From the NCBI GenBank assembly GCA_038093515.1, contig JBBPSI010000079.1, positions 1-64,000 on the forward strand: a stretch of DNA of 64,000 nt, given 5' to 3'. Each line of letters opens with the position of its first letter. Position 1 is the stretch's first letter. Shown one piece after another: positions 10,642 to 21,428 of the stretch. Origin of the DNA: Butyriboletus loyo. Taxonomy: Eukaryota > Basidiomycota > Agaricomycetes > Boletales > Boletaceae. Both the position numbers and the translations under genes were made by a program. The notes under the pieces were generated by a model. It saw nothing but the letters and a program-made list of their open reading frames with translations. It was not told where the DNA came from and did not search any database.

Positions 10642-11702
10642 CAATGTGCCACCAATTCCCATGCTGAACTGACATCATATTTGACAAGCCCACTCAAGGA
10701 AGAAGTTGGTGATGTCATGCAGTGGTGGGGGGTAGGCCACTTTTGCTCATGTCCATAGTATATGATTATATTTTCCCAAAAAATGTTTATAGCAACACTC
10801 AATCCAGTATCCAACACTCTCTCATATGGCACATGACTACCTAGCCATTCCAGGATCTGCAACACCTTCTGAACAAGCATTCTCATCTGGGCTCACCAGG
10901 ACTTCATGCTGTAATCAGATCACCCCTGAAATGTTTGAAGCCCTATAGTTGCTAAAGAGTGGCTACCAAAATGGACACATTCAGGCTGCAGTCGAGGCAG
11001 AGTTGCATGCTCACAAGGCAGCACTCTTTGCTCAGTTCACTCAGGGCAATGACTCTGATGCTATGTCTGCATAAGTAGCTGTCCCCTCATAACTGTATAT
11101 AGAGCTTGTTAGATATCTATCATTGTTCTAATAGTATAATCAAAACTCAAAGCCTGAACACATTTGAACACATTTGAACACAAACTGAACACTGGGTTTG
11201 GTCCATCTAGCATTCAGTTCTAGGTTCAGCTCTTGGTGCGAACCTGAACTGAAGTCTGGTTCAGTGTTCAAAAGAAAACCCAGAGAACTGAACTGAACTG
11301 AACTTTTCCAACACTACTGGCATGGCAATGTAACTTGGCAGTGGCTTATCTTTATGATGACAGAGATTCATGCATGATCTAACACAACAGAGATTGCAGG
11401 TTAACAGAGTTTTGCTACATGAGCTACAACTGCTAAACCTCACTACAAGGTGCTAACTTTTTGCCTGTTTGCTATAGCCTGGTTCCCTAGGCAGTTGTTT
11501 TCCTGATGGGTGTTCGGACTTTGTAGTTGTGCATAGCGTAAGGTGCCCGAAAGGTAACTAGCGACGCGACACTCATATGCGCCGCCTACCACTTTTCCCC
11601 CAGCCCTGAGCATGTTTAAAGACAGCCCTTTCAGTATCGTACTTGAATGCGACCTTACCCGTCGCCCCATTCTCTGCCTTCTCACTACCCGCTTCTCCAC
11701 CA

Positions 11703-13685
11703 ATGGGTGCCTTCGACAATACGTATGTTCTTTCCCTCTTCTCCCTACCCCGTCATTGATCATCAATCCCAGTTTAGGTGCTTTGTTGATCGGCGTCGTC
11801 CTCGCAGCGGTGTGAGTATATGACACTGCAGAGTCGCCGATCGTACTCATAATTACTTGCGTAGCTTATACGGAGGTGTGTGTGTCCCAATGCATCTCAT
11901 TTCTACCATATCAAACTAGCATGCAACGTAGTCACATGCATTCAGACCTGGTACTATTATAATGCTTATCCTTCGGACCCGTGGCATCTCAAGCTTCTGG
12001 TCAGTTGACGAGGATGTCCTCTTTCGGTTCCATCCATATATGTGTTACAGGTCGCTACCGTTTTCGTGTTAGACACTTGCCACTAGGCCATGATTACGCA
12101 CGCGGGCAAGTACAGTCATCCACCGCTGGTAAATGTGTGTACTCACTGGCATCCATCCATCCCTAGCGTACACATATCTCGTCACCGGCTTCGGAAATCC
12201 AGAAATGCTTGGGAAGGTTGTCTGGTGAGTTGTAGTAGCTCATGGCTCACAATTCTTTGTGCTCATTCCCCACAGGAGTCTGATCGTATGAGACTATCGT
12301 TTTCTTCCCTGACTGTCGTTGACCAATTTCGTAATCTAGGCCGAAGGCTTATTCACTGTATGGCACTCATTCGGCTTTACTGGGTTCCCCCGACTTACCA
12401 TACATATTAGGGACTCACTGCACTCTTCGTTCAATCTTTCTTGGCGATGCGCATTTACATGCGTACGTTTACCCTTCGTCTACTGAGCCCCATCACTGAG
12501 CTTCCCCAAAGTCAGCAAGAAAAGCTGGCTTGTTACTGGTTCAGTGGTGAGTCGCGTGCTTTGGGACATGCGGTATAGTTTCTTAGTCTTTTCCTAGATG
12601 TCACTAGTCATTGGTTATTTCAGCGAGTCGCATCCTCCCGAGTTCGCTTTTCCCCAACTACTAATACTACCATGCATACAGTTTTTCTTCTCGGTGGGTC
12701 CTAGGTAATTTCGCCGAGAAACATTGACACCGACGTTTCCGCATAGTTCTTATTGGCCAGGCGTACGTTTCCACTTCATACTTTGTTTTATTGTTGTTCT
12801 GCTCATACACACTTAGTTTACACTTCCGATCGTTTACACAGGTGGTTGCTATCAAGGTAACGAAGTCGTTCTAGTTCTAGGAACAACCCGCTGATGACAT
12901 GCCTAGGGTCAGATGATAGCGCTTAACGTAGTTACCGCAGCAATGGACGTTCTCATCACCATGCTCCTCTGTTATCTGTTGCAAATGGCACGAACTGGCT
13001 TCCGGAGGTGAAAAAATTTCTACACGTGTGTTCACTGCACATTGTGACTATTCTTGTCGTCAGATCCGAGACAATGATCAACAATTTGGTAAGTGTCCAT
13101 GCCGATGGAATCGTTCTGCGTCAAAGACGAGTGCGGCGGTCTAGATCACGTTTACTATCCAAACTGGTCTGTTGACCAGGTGAGTTTGGTGATCCGATTG
13201 AGGAGCATGTTGCTGATAGTGCGATAGTACCTGTGCCGTCGCTACCGTGGTATCCGTAAGCATTGGCGCTTGGCTCTCGTGATCGCCTGTTGATGTGGAT
13301 GACCCTGTGTTAGATCATTGTGTGGTTAAACTCGTTCATCTACTTCGCATTCTACTTCAGCCTTGGCCGATGTACGTCCCGCGTCGGGATGGGTTCCCTT
13401 ATTGATGTATTGCTCCACAGTGTATTGCAATTGCCTCCTTGCAACCTTGAACATGCGCAACGTCATAAAGGGCGAGTCTGATAACAATGAAGTATCGCTT
13501 TCCCTTCAAGACGTGCAACAAAGGATGAGTGATCAAATGATTGGAACTGGAGACATGGTGGGTTTCTCGAGCGATGGTATCAAAGCATGGTCTCGTTATC
13601 TCGTCATCGTTATTTCGCCAGCGCGTACCAAACAATACTTGCATCAAGGTCGACATCATGCAAGAGCAGTACGTCCGGGATGAGG
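11703..13685 (+). pseudogene. DUF6534-family seven-helix membrane protein, decayed
   Basis: Exon by exon the family signature is readable: MGAFDNT (11703) then LGALLIGVVLAAV, TCIQTWYYYNAYPSDPWHLK (about 11940-11990), VATVFVLDTCH (about 12052), YTYLVTGFGNPEML (about 12172), LCYLLQMARTGFRR (about 12970-13008), and LNSFIYFAFYFSLGR followed by LLATLNMRN (13320-13460). This is a fungal family of predicted multi-pass membrane proteins of unknown function. An in-frame TAG (12084-12086) replaces the expected Gln after DTCH, and the middle (12260-12900) no longer reads cleanly, so I call it a pseudogene. Alternatively, skipping that segment by splicing at the TAG's AG would stay in phase but remove part of a helix. 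A related remnant lies at 36115-37540. Confidence 0.72.
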
Positions 13686-14638
13686 TGAGTAGCGTGTGTG
13701 AGGGCACGCGTTCTGCTTGACTGATGTTATGGCCAGCGGTACACTGATGTAAAGAGTGCCGATGTCGCCTGAACTACAGTTGGCTCCCTGATATCGTATG
13801 TCTCGTATGACGACGTACCCCTTCATACCACATAGGATAGGATGCTTCGCGATCCTGAGGTCGCTGTTCAAAGGCATGTCATGATCGTACCAGACCTCGC
13901 TATCTCCCCTGACGAACGTGTGGCAGATCGAAAATTACGAAATGAGACAATCCTAAGGGAAACCTTTTTACTCTTACTTCCTGAAGTAAAACCACCTTCT
14001 CTTGATTTATATACATATTCGCATCATCTTGGTCACTTACCCAAGTACTTGTTCCCAAATATTTCCTTTAGGAGGATCGTTCTGGCTCATAAGCTCAACA
14101 CGGTTGGTACGTCGCGACGAACGTTCTCAGCCGAGGTTCCCTGGACCGGCGCATTTTCGGACGATTCAGCGATGCTTGCTGCGACTCAGTGGCGCGCCTG
14201 GCACTCCAAGTCATTGTGGCATTTTCTCCATCATGATCATCGTCCTAAACATCGACCGGTTCAGTTCACCCCGGCTGCTCTTTCGACTCACGTTCATAGG
14301 CTTTCCTCACCGAGCATCCCCTTCGCTCAAACGAGACATGCTCGTACTTGACGTGAAGTAAAGCTCGATAGAGTCCGGTGGATCTCCTCTGCCTCCCGCA
14401 GTATCGGAAAGCACATTCTCGATGTGCCCAAGTATGCACCCAAAACGGCTCGTCTCTGATCCCTTCTTCCTTGCACGTTGTTGTTGCCTAGCGATTCTCG
14501 TTCGGGTATTGTCCGACAAGACTCTTCCCTTCCCTTTCAATGAGCTGGCATCGTCGAGGCTTAAAAGGGCCGCTCACCACCAGCTCAGCCCCCATCGAAC
14601 GTCGACCCAACCGCCCTATCGCTCGTAATACCAATACC
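13686..14638. other. No recognised gene
   Basis: Contains a 169-codon open frame (13842-14351, plus) with no recognised family or convincing composition. The final part upstream of 14639 is the presumable promoter and 5' UTR of the HsbA-like gene. Confidence 0.5.
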
Positions 14639-15543
14639 ATGCTCCTCCATACCTCGTTCGTGACGCTCATCTTTGCCCTGTCCGCCTTTGGCGCGTCGAT
14701 CAAGCGTGACACGACTCAAGTGCAGAATGATATCACAGACTTGGAGGATCAAACAGAGGCCCTCGATACGTCCATCGACAACTTTCCTAGTAGTGGCGGC
14801 ACGCTTGCGCAAGCCATGGTAAGCGTCTTCAAGCACCCCCCCCCCCCTCCCCTGCTGTATACCCATCAGAAACTGAACTCACGCGCCACGACCGTGACAG
14901 GCCATCCACGAGCAAGCTACCAACCTCGCAAACAAAGTCCAGACCACAACGACCGATATCACTGTCAGTCGTTGCTGTTTATCGACGATCCCCGCGCTGA
15001 GCGTTGATGTTGCTTGCTTGCTTTTGCACCGCTCCTTTCTTCCCGCTTTGCTTTCTGTCCTCGTATCACAGGCCAGCTCCGCGTTCTCCCAATCAGAAGC
15101 CAGCAACATTATGACACAAACAGAGCAGCTCGCATCTGACGTCGAGAAGGCCCTCAGCAACCTCGTCGATAAGAAACCTGCCTTCACCGAGTTGAACGTG
15201 GCCTGGATTGTCCAGAACGATCTCGCGACGCTCCAGACCGACACCCAAAAGTTTGGCACCGGGTTTGTGGCTAAGGTTCCGGTACGTTCCACGTCGGTCC
15301 TGTCGATACGCGTTGGAGCGTAGCCATTTCGTGTTGTTACGCGTGGTCTTTTTTTTTTTTTCATCTCCATGCCAGTCGCTGCTTCTTGCTTTCTCTTTTT
15401 TTTCCTTCAACGTTGTTCTCGCTTGATATTATACTGACCTGGCATGATGATATACACAGGGATCCCTGACGAGCGCTGCCCAGAAGATGATCGATGCTTT
15501 GATCAATGCATTCGAGACCGCGAAGCAAGCGTACGCTTCCTAA
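14639..15543 (+). CDS. HsbA-like small secreted protein
   Basis: Four phase-0 exons (14639-14818, 14901-14963, 15072-15281, 15460-15543) give 178 aa. Residues 1-18 are a signal peptide (MLLHTSFVTLIFALSAFG), so the product should be secreted. The rest is helical, Ala/Thr/Gln-rich, with the spaced pattern of the hydrophobic surface-binding protein A family: an N-terminal VQNDITDLEDQTEALD helix and a C-terminal GSLTSAAQKMIDALINAFET helix. HsbA of Aspergillus binds hydrophobic surfaces and recruits lytic enzymes; in plant-associated fungi relatives are effector-like secreted proteins. Length matches the family (about 170-190 aa). It has no paralogue in this window. The exact function here is unknown. 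Confidence 0.85.
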
Positions 15544-16314
15544 GCTGGGCGTAAGCTGCAAGTTGCCCCCCGTTCCCTCGTGCCAGATGCTGCTAGCGTG
15601 CGCCACGGGATTGGCCCTGTCGTAGGTGTAGTTTGCTGTATGTGTATATCGTATGTGACCGCTTCGGCCATGTGCCAACGAACGTTTGGTGCTTGGTGAA
15701 ATGACAAAAAGTGCTTTTTCTTGGGATTCTTGAATCACTGGTCGCGCTCATCCGAGGATGAGTCTCCCGGGAAGAGTGGACCCAAACGCATGTTAACGTT
15801 CAACAACACCGACCTGCTGAATAGCCGTATCATGATGCACGATGCATGACGGACATGTTCGACGTCGGGTGGTGTTAATAAGTTTTTTTCTTACCGCATA
15901 CTATTGCCCGTTCAAGGCAACGGTTCAAGGGTGGAATCGATACCGCCATGTTAGTAACCCGCGAGGATAGACCGACTGACCAAGCGCCGGAGAGTCCACC
16001 GCGCTGTCCGACCAAAGCTACTTGGGCGAGGAGCAGAATTCACTCTCGTGCCGTGTCGCCACTTCTCCAACCTGTTGGTCGCTTTGCTTCTGCTTTCGTT
16101 GCACGGTCGTAGCTTACCTACGTTACACATGAATTTCTTCCACATGTACGCCAACTCTATGTATTCCCACCCAGCTAGGCTAGCGTGTCAAAATGCGGCG
16201 GCTGAGTAGCTGCAGCGAAGTCCGAGTTCCAGTCAGGACAAGGAAAGCGGAACACACCGTCTAGGCTGATGCATCCTTACTGGAGTCACCGTGCCATCAC
16301 GCACCAGATCAAAA
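15544..16314. other. Intergenic region
   Basis: Lies between the 3' end of the HsbA-like gene and the 3' end of the ETF-QO gene, so it holds two convergent terminator regions. I see no ORF, RNA gene or repeat that I can support. Confidence 0.5.
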
Positions 16315-18413
16315 CTAAGTGATAGCTATGGTAAAGTAGCTCAGCTTGACAACCAACGACACCAAAACGAGCCAAACTTACTGTATTTAGGACCCCCTCC
16401 ACCTTCGGGCACCGTCCACGTGATATCCTGAGTAGGAACTTTGATATCACATAACTTGCAATGGATACAGTTCTGCAAGGACGAGCGAGATGGTCACACC
16501 CAGAGGTGCGCGAAAGCCGAACCGCTCACCTGCGAGTTGATAACCAACTTCTTGCCATCCCATCCTTCTTCCTTGGATACGGCTTCGTCCTCGATGTATT
16601 CGTACACACCGGCCGGACACGCGCGTTGAAGCAGGCCTGCATACTCGCCAACGTTTCGGAGGACGTGCTCTCTCCTCAAAGACACGTCTTCTACGCCGTC
16701 CTTGCGGACGCGTAGATGAATAGGCTGGTCCTCGGCGTGATTCGTGCCCGTGAGCGTCAGAGACGTCAGCAGATCGGTTGACAGTGGCGGTTGCGGTAGG
16801 GGATAATCGATGGGTTTGAAGTGTCTGGCCGTCAGCGTATGCGCAGCGTCCGAACTCTGGGTCTTGCTGCGAAACGTCCATGGGGTCTGGCCCTTGAGGA
16901 AAAGCGAGTCTACGCCCGAGTATGCGATACCACCCCAGATGCCCAACGACGTGTTGAAACTCGCACGCAGGTTGCGCACTTCGTTCAGATCCGACCACAC
17001 CCAGCTCGTCCGGACGGCGTTGTCGTACTTGCTCATGTCACTTGGAGCGTTGGTATCTGCTCCCGATGACGCTGATTCTGTGAGCACCTCTGAAGCTGCT
17101 TCCGCTGCGAGCATACCGGTTTTCATGGCGTTGTGCGTGCCCTTAATTTTGGCAATGTTGACGAACCCGGCGGAACATCCAATCAGGGCACCGCCTGGGA
17201 AATGAAGTTTTGGGACAGACTGTAAGCCGCCTTCGTTCAACGAACGAGCACCATAAGCAATGCGAGTCGAGGAACCAGATAAGAGCTTGGCAAAGTAAGG
17301 GTGGTGCTTCATGCGCTATATCGAGTGTCAGATTTGAGCGCAAAACACAAGGACGCGTAAAAGCTCACCTGCAATTCCTTGTACGGACTGAGATACGGGT
17401 TCGCATAGTCGAGGCCAATGACCAATCCAAGGCTGACGAGTCCGTCCGCCATATGATATACCCAACCTCCACCGTACGTCAGGTAGTCGAGCGGCCAACC
17501 CATGGTATGCACGACCTCGCCCGGTCGATACTGGCTCGGGTCGACGCGCCAGACTTCCTTGAGGCCGATGCCGTATGTCTGTGGATCTGCATCTTTGCGT
17601 AGGTCGAATTTGCGGATGAGTTCTTTGGAGAGCGAGCCGTGCGCGCCTTCGGCGATGAGTGTGACCCTTGCACGGAACTCCATCCCGGGTTCGAACGTCT
17701 CCTTCATACGGCCTTGCTTGTCGAGACCGACTTCGTTGGTCCGTACGCCAGCGACGCTGTTGCCGTCCTTGCCATATACGAGACCGGCACCAGCAAATCC
17801 GGGATAAACTTCGACGCCGAGCTCCTCTGCGATGGTCCCCAACCAGGCTGTAAACCGAGAGAGAGAGGTGATGTAGTTGCCATCGTTGGACATCTGGGGT
17901 GGATGCGGAATGGGAAAGGAGTATTTCTTGGTGAGGAATCGCATCGTGGAGGACGTCGCGGGCTGTTTGAGGGGGTGGTCATCCCTCGAGGACCAATCCG
18001 GAAGCAGCTCGTTGAGAGCACGAGGCTCAATGACAGCTCCGGAAATGATATGTGATCCTGCGTCGAGCAGGAGTCAGTCACGACGACGTGAGCAGGTGAC
18101 AGAATGTCGACGAACCTACTTCGCCACCCTTTTCGAGGACGACGACACGAAAATCCCTCCCTTTTTCTTGTTGGAGTTGCTTTAGACGTATGGCAGCACT
18201 GAGACCAGCGGGACCAGCTCCGACGATGCAGACATCGACGTCTTCCGAGATGCGCTCTACGGTTGCTGGATCAAACGGCTCTCTCTGGCGTGGTAGAGCG
18301 ACATGAAAGGCACGTCGAGAGCCAGCAGAAGCTACTCGCCGCCTGGCACAAGTCAACATTCTGAATCTGTCCAACGACACGAGCCGGATGCCAGGACAAG
18401 ATGCGTGACGCAA
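16315..18413 (-). CDS. CIR2: Electron transfer flavoprotein-ubiquinone oxidoreductase (mitochondrial)
   Basis: ETF-QO passes electrons from ETF (fatty-acid and amino-acid dehydrogenases) to ubiquinone at the inner mitochondrial membrane. Five exons (18116-18413, 17369-18057, 16530-17315, 16382-16472, 16315-16325) sum to 1875 nt, 624 aa, close to the human (617) and yeast sizes. An Arg-rich N-terminus ([13 protein letters not shown]) looks like a mitochondrial presequence. The FAD motif [14 protein letters not shown] lies near residue 65, followed by [13 protein letters not shown] and [10 protein letters not shown]. The 4Fe-4S ligands are present: one Cys in [10 protein letters not shown] and three in NCIHCKLCD across the penultimate intron. 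The protein ends GGGGPKYTIT, and the last exon is only 11 nt. The start could also be the internal ATG at 18359. CIR2 is the yeast name. Confidence 0.96.
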
Positions 18414-18507
18414 TGGTCACATATTGTCAGCATCTGTCACGTCACGTAACCTTGGATGATGGTGACGGCACGTCGACTCGTTCAAGAGCTCATCAACTTG
18501 GACCTCA
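18414..18507. promoter_or_regulatory. Bidirectional promoter, ETF-QO / sugar transporter
   Basis: Only 94 bp separate the two divergent start codons (154 bp if ETF-QO uses the ATG at 18359), so both genes must share control sequence here. I see no TATA box. The pairing of a respiratory electron-entry enzyme with a sugar transporter may be incidental. Confidence 0.6.
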
Positions 18508-21292
18508 ATGACCGGCTTCTCTGCGGTACCCATCGCGGACGAGTCTGAGGATGATCATGACCGTCGTTGGGCAGGTGTTGCCCGCGTAGCTGGCCCCGTT
18601 TGGACACAGCTACCGTCCCTGACCGTCGGTCTCTTTGGCGTACAAATGCTCTGGTCGGTGGAAATGTCCTATGGTGACCGTCTGCAGCTCGCCATGATAC
18701 GAGCTACTGACGTCATATAGCCTCACCATACCTGCTCTCCCTTGGCCTCCCAAAATCGCTCATGGCCATCGTTTTCCTTGCTGGACCACTCTCTGGTCTC
18801 GTCGTGCAGCCCATGATAGGTACGTCTCAGTGTCAGGCCGTCAAATAGTTCTGACCACGAGTCCACTAGGCATACTCGCCGACAACTCTAAATCCCGGTT
18901 CGGGAGACGGCGACCCTTCATCGTGGTCTGTGTCGCATTATGTGCGTTCGCCACCCTTCTTCTCGGATTCACGAGACCGTTTGCAACCATATTCGCTCCC
19001 CTGGATTCGCACTCGGTGAGCTATCCTTTTGCACACACTTCCTGGCACAAGGTCCGCTCACCCGCAATAGAACGACATCCTCACCATCTGGCTTGCCATA
19101 ATTTCCATTTATTGTATAGACTTCTGTATCAATGCTGGTGAATATCGCGGATCACGTCCACGGAAATTGCAGTCTTACGTCTTCGTCTAGTCCAAGCCCT
19201 CGATCGTGCGCTACTCGTGGACACCCTACCCACCGACGAGCAACCTGCGGGCAACGCTTGGGCAGCGCGAATGCTGGCCTTCGGAAGTGTTGCCGGATTT
19301 TTCGTGTAAGCCTGCATTACCTTTTGGACGCCGAGTATTTCTTGACTTGCGTCCTAGAGGAAATCTCGATCTCCCTTATTTTCTCCCCTTCTTGGGCAGT
19401 GCACAATTGGAGGTCTTCTCCGTCGTCACTGCTTTCCTCTTGTTCTTGACACAGGCATGGATGTGTGTCCATGTGACAGAGCGTGTGTTACTCTGCTCAT
19501 CGTGTGTTACTTCCTACTTCACCGCTGTGGCATGCACTCGGCTCATGTTCTCCGCAGAAGCGGTCCCAAAGGATTTCGACAAGAGTTAAAAGAGCTATGG
19601 GAGACTCTCGTGAGGTTGCCTAGTGTCATCCGGAAGATTGTGCGTCCTCGCCTCCTTGTTTTCAAATCTGCGGTGACCTGTATCTGCAGTGTTGGATCCA
19701 ATTTTTGTGCGTTCTCTCGTTTGCACTTTATTGCTCGTTCTGATGATGGCTAGTGCATGGTTGGGGTGGTTCCCAATACTATTTTTTACCACAGTGTACA
19801 TTGGCGACCTTCACAAGAAATCTTCGCCTATTCCGGAAAGCGAAGATGCTGCGATTGCCCTTGATATCGAATCCACGCGGCTTGGGACACGAGCAATGTT
19901 TTACAGTGCTTTGGTGTCCCTGGCAGCCAACATCATCATGCCCGCTTTCGTCGTCCCGCAACGCGCGGGGCACGCTTCCAGCCCTCTTCAATCAAAGAAA
20001 AAGACGTGGTTAGAACGTGTTCGGATGCACTTGGCAAGTTTATGGGCATTGTCTCACCTTATTTTTGCGATCTGTATGGTTGCCACATTGTACGTCCGTC
20101 ACTCCTCCTTTGTGCTATTCACATCTGTGGCGATCTTTTGACAGCTGATGTATTTGTTTTTGCCCTTTCAAATACAGCGTCACCTCGACCGTGTCGGGTG
20201 CAACCTTCATCATGTCTGTCGTCGGGTTCTGTTGGGCAATTACGCAATGGGCGCCTTTTGCCTTGGTAAGTGAAGATCGGGCACGAGACCATCCTGTTCT
20301 TACCCCATACCCCAATGGCATCTTTAGCTTGGGGAGGCAATATTATCCCACCCAGCCTCAGATGATGCGGGGTCAATCCATCTCGCTGACACGCGTTCGA
20401 CACGCTTGGTCCATCCACGCGATGAAGAGGAAATCCAGCAGCTTTTTCAAGCCGACGTCGACGACGACGAAGAGGAAGAGGGCCACTCGCACCATCACAC
20501 CCATACCCGCGCCGACATTCAGAGTAATCCGTCCGTATCAAGGACCACGTCGTTTGACCAAGACGATGAGCTCGATCCTCGTCCGAGGATCATTGGGTTG
20601 GGAAACTCGCGGGCACGCGTCAGCAGGATCGACACAGCCATTTCGTCTGTGGTTCAGTTGGAGCGTAATGCGATGACGTCTACATCAGGGTCTGGAAGAA
20701 AGTCAGCCAATGGTCTGAGTGCCCAGGCCGGTGCCATCATCGTGCGTGATCCTCTCTCTGATTGCATGTTCTTCGGACCTTTGCGACTCCAACGCTCACG
20801 TGCCCCTCTCTCTCTCTCGCTCTCTCTCTTTCGTCTCTTCCACACCATGTTTGTGTACCCTCGTACCGGTCCCCCTCCAGGGCATTCACAACATGTTCAT
20901 CGTCATTCCTCAATTCCTCGTGACCGGTCTGTCATCGATAATCTTTGCGATCGTTGATCCGGATAAATCCGTCCTACACGGCCACCATCCTGGTAATGGG
21001 ACGATCACCGCTGCTTCGCAGGATGCCGCACGACAGCTGTTCGCCATCCGCTCGGACGACAGTTCACGGACCAAGCCTGACTCGATAGCCATCATCTTTC
21101 GGTGCGTTTTGTTTATTTTCGTCCCCCCCCCTTCCCCTTGCCTCCTCTGCCCCGCTGTGACCGCCGTCCTGACCATTCATGTTGTTTCATCCCCCCCCCC
21201 TCCCGTCTGCGCTCAGACTGGGAGGCATTGCGGCCATGATAGCGTTCGTTCTCTCCTATCGCCTCGCCAAGGAACTCAAACGTCATTCGTGA
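18508..21292 (+). CDS. Sucrose/alpha-glucoside-type H+ symporter (GPH/SUT family)
   Basis: Thirteen exons are phase-consistent (18508-18673, 18721-18819, 18870-19015, 19071-19137, 19191-19305, 19358-19501, 19558-19639, 19690-19706, 19754-20089, 20178-20265, 20328-20741, 20881-21101, 21217-21292; 1971 nt, 656 aa). Family marks: GPLSGLVVQPMIGILADNS followed by KSRFGRRRPF after helix 2; LDRALLVDTLP; ELKELWETLVRLPSVIRKI; FFAWLGWFPILFFTTVYIGD. Multiple hydrophobic helices fit a 12-TM plasma- or vacuolar-membrane carrier like S. pombe Sut1 and plant SUTs. An insertion of about 100 residues that is acidic and His-rich (QADVDDDEEEEG, then HSHHHTHT) lies in exon 11 between two late helices. Substrate is inferred from family. 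A fragment is duplicated at 32714-32894. Confidence 0.93.
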
Positions 21293-21428
21293 CGATGGAC
21301 GATGGATTGTTACATAGTATACACCTTCTATGGACGTTCCCAACGTAGCAAACACGCTTCTCGTTCGTCGTTACACCTAATGAACAAGTTATCCTTGCCA
21401 AACGTTTGCCCGTGTCGATCTTGAGCAT
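21293..21428. terminator. Convergent 3' ends, transporter and URC4
   Basis: 136 bp between the stop codons of two convergent genes, so the polyadenylation regions must be compact or overlapping. No distinct signal is identified. Confidence 0.4.

Larger units (their letters stand above)
1866..11074 (+). pseudogene. hAT transposase, multi-exon, disrupted
   Basis: Recognisable pieces, in order: an N-terminal segment with LLNPSQIQWF (1866-2303); a BED-finger-like piece HSFLTGSVTSLQLHIA (about 2604-2652); VPAFTAPGLLDYIVEL (about 4157); the TFDAWTSD catalytic-core segment and SITGHYISTSDP (about 4993-5213); TADNASNN and CMEHALHLAAGHF (about 5265-5408); VPALKQKQYADYKLSSTEW (about 5921); a Trp-rich NWEDLCENP stretch continuing IPVLEFLSQ (7142-7167 joined to 8293-8430); and the C-terminal dimerisation motif DYLAIPGSATPSEQAFSS (about 10790-10890). 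Introns are visible, for example 4432-4992 and 10032-10099. The gene is broken by six LTR insertions, frameshifts, and TAG stops where related proteins have Gln (5771-5773, 10946-10948). It is not functional. Confidence 0.88.
1258..11316 (+). mobile_element. hAT DNA transposon, decayed, expanded by nested insertions
   Basis: The 8-bp direct repeat CTGGCATG lies at 1250-1257 and 11317-11324, the duplication length typical of hAT elements. The termini are imperfect inverted repeats: TAGTGATGGA at the left and, in reverse complement, TAGTGTTGGA at the right, followed on both sides by GTTCAG-rich subterminal repeats (1270-1410 and 11150-11310). The interior carries hAT transposase exons from BED-like region to dimerisation domain. 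Subtracting the six top-level LTR insertions and their duplications leaves an original element of about 4.35 kb. Orientation follows the transposase. Confidence 0.9.

Noticed and set aside
14639..15543. Hydrophobin
   Set aside because: No eight-cysteine pattern; the mature protein has essentially no Cys.
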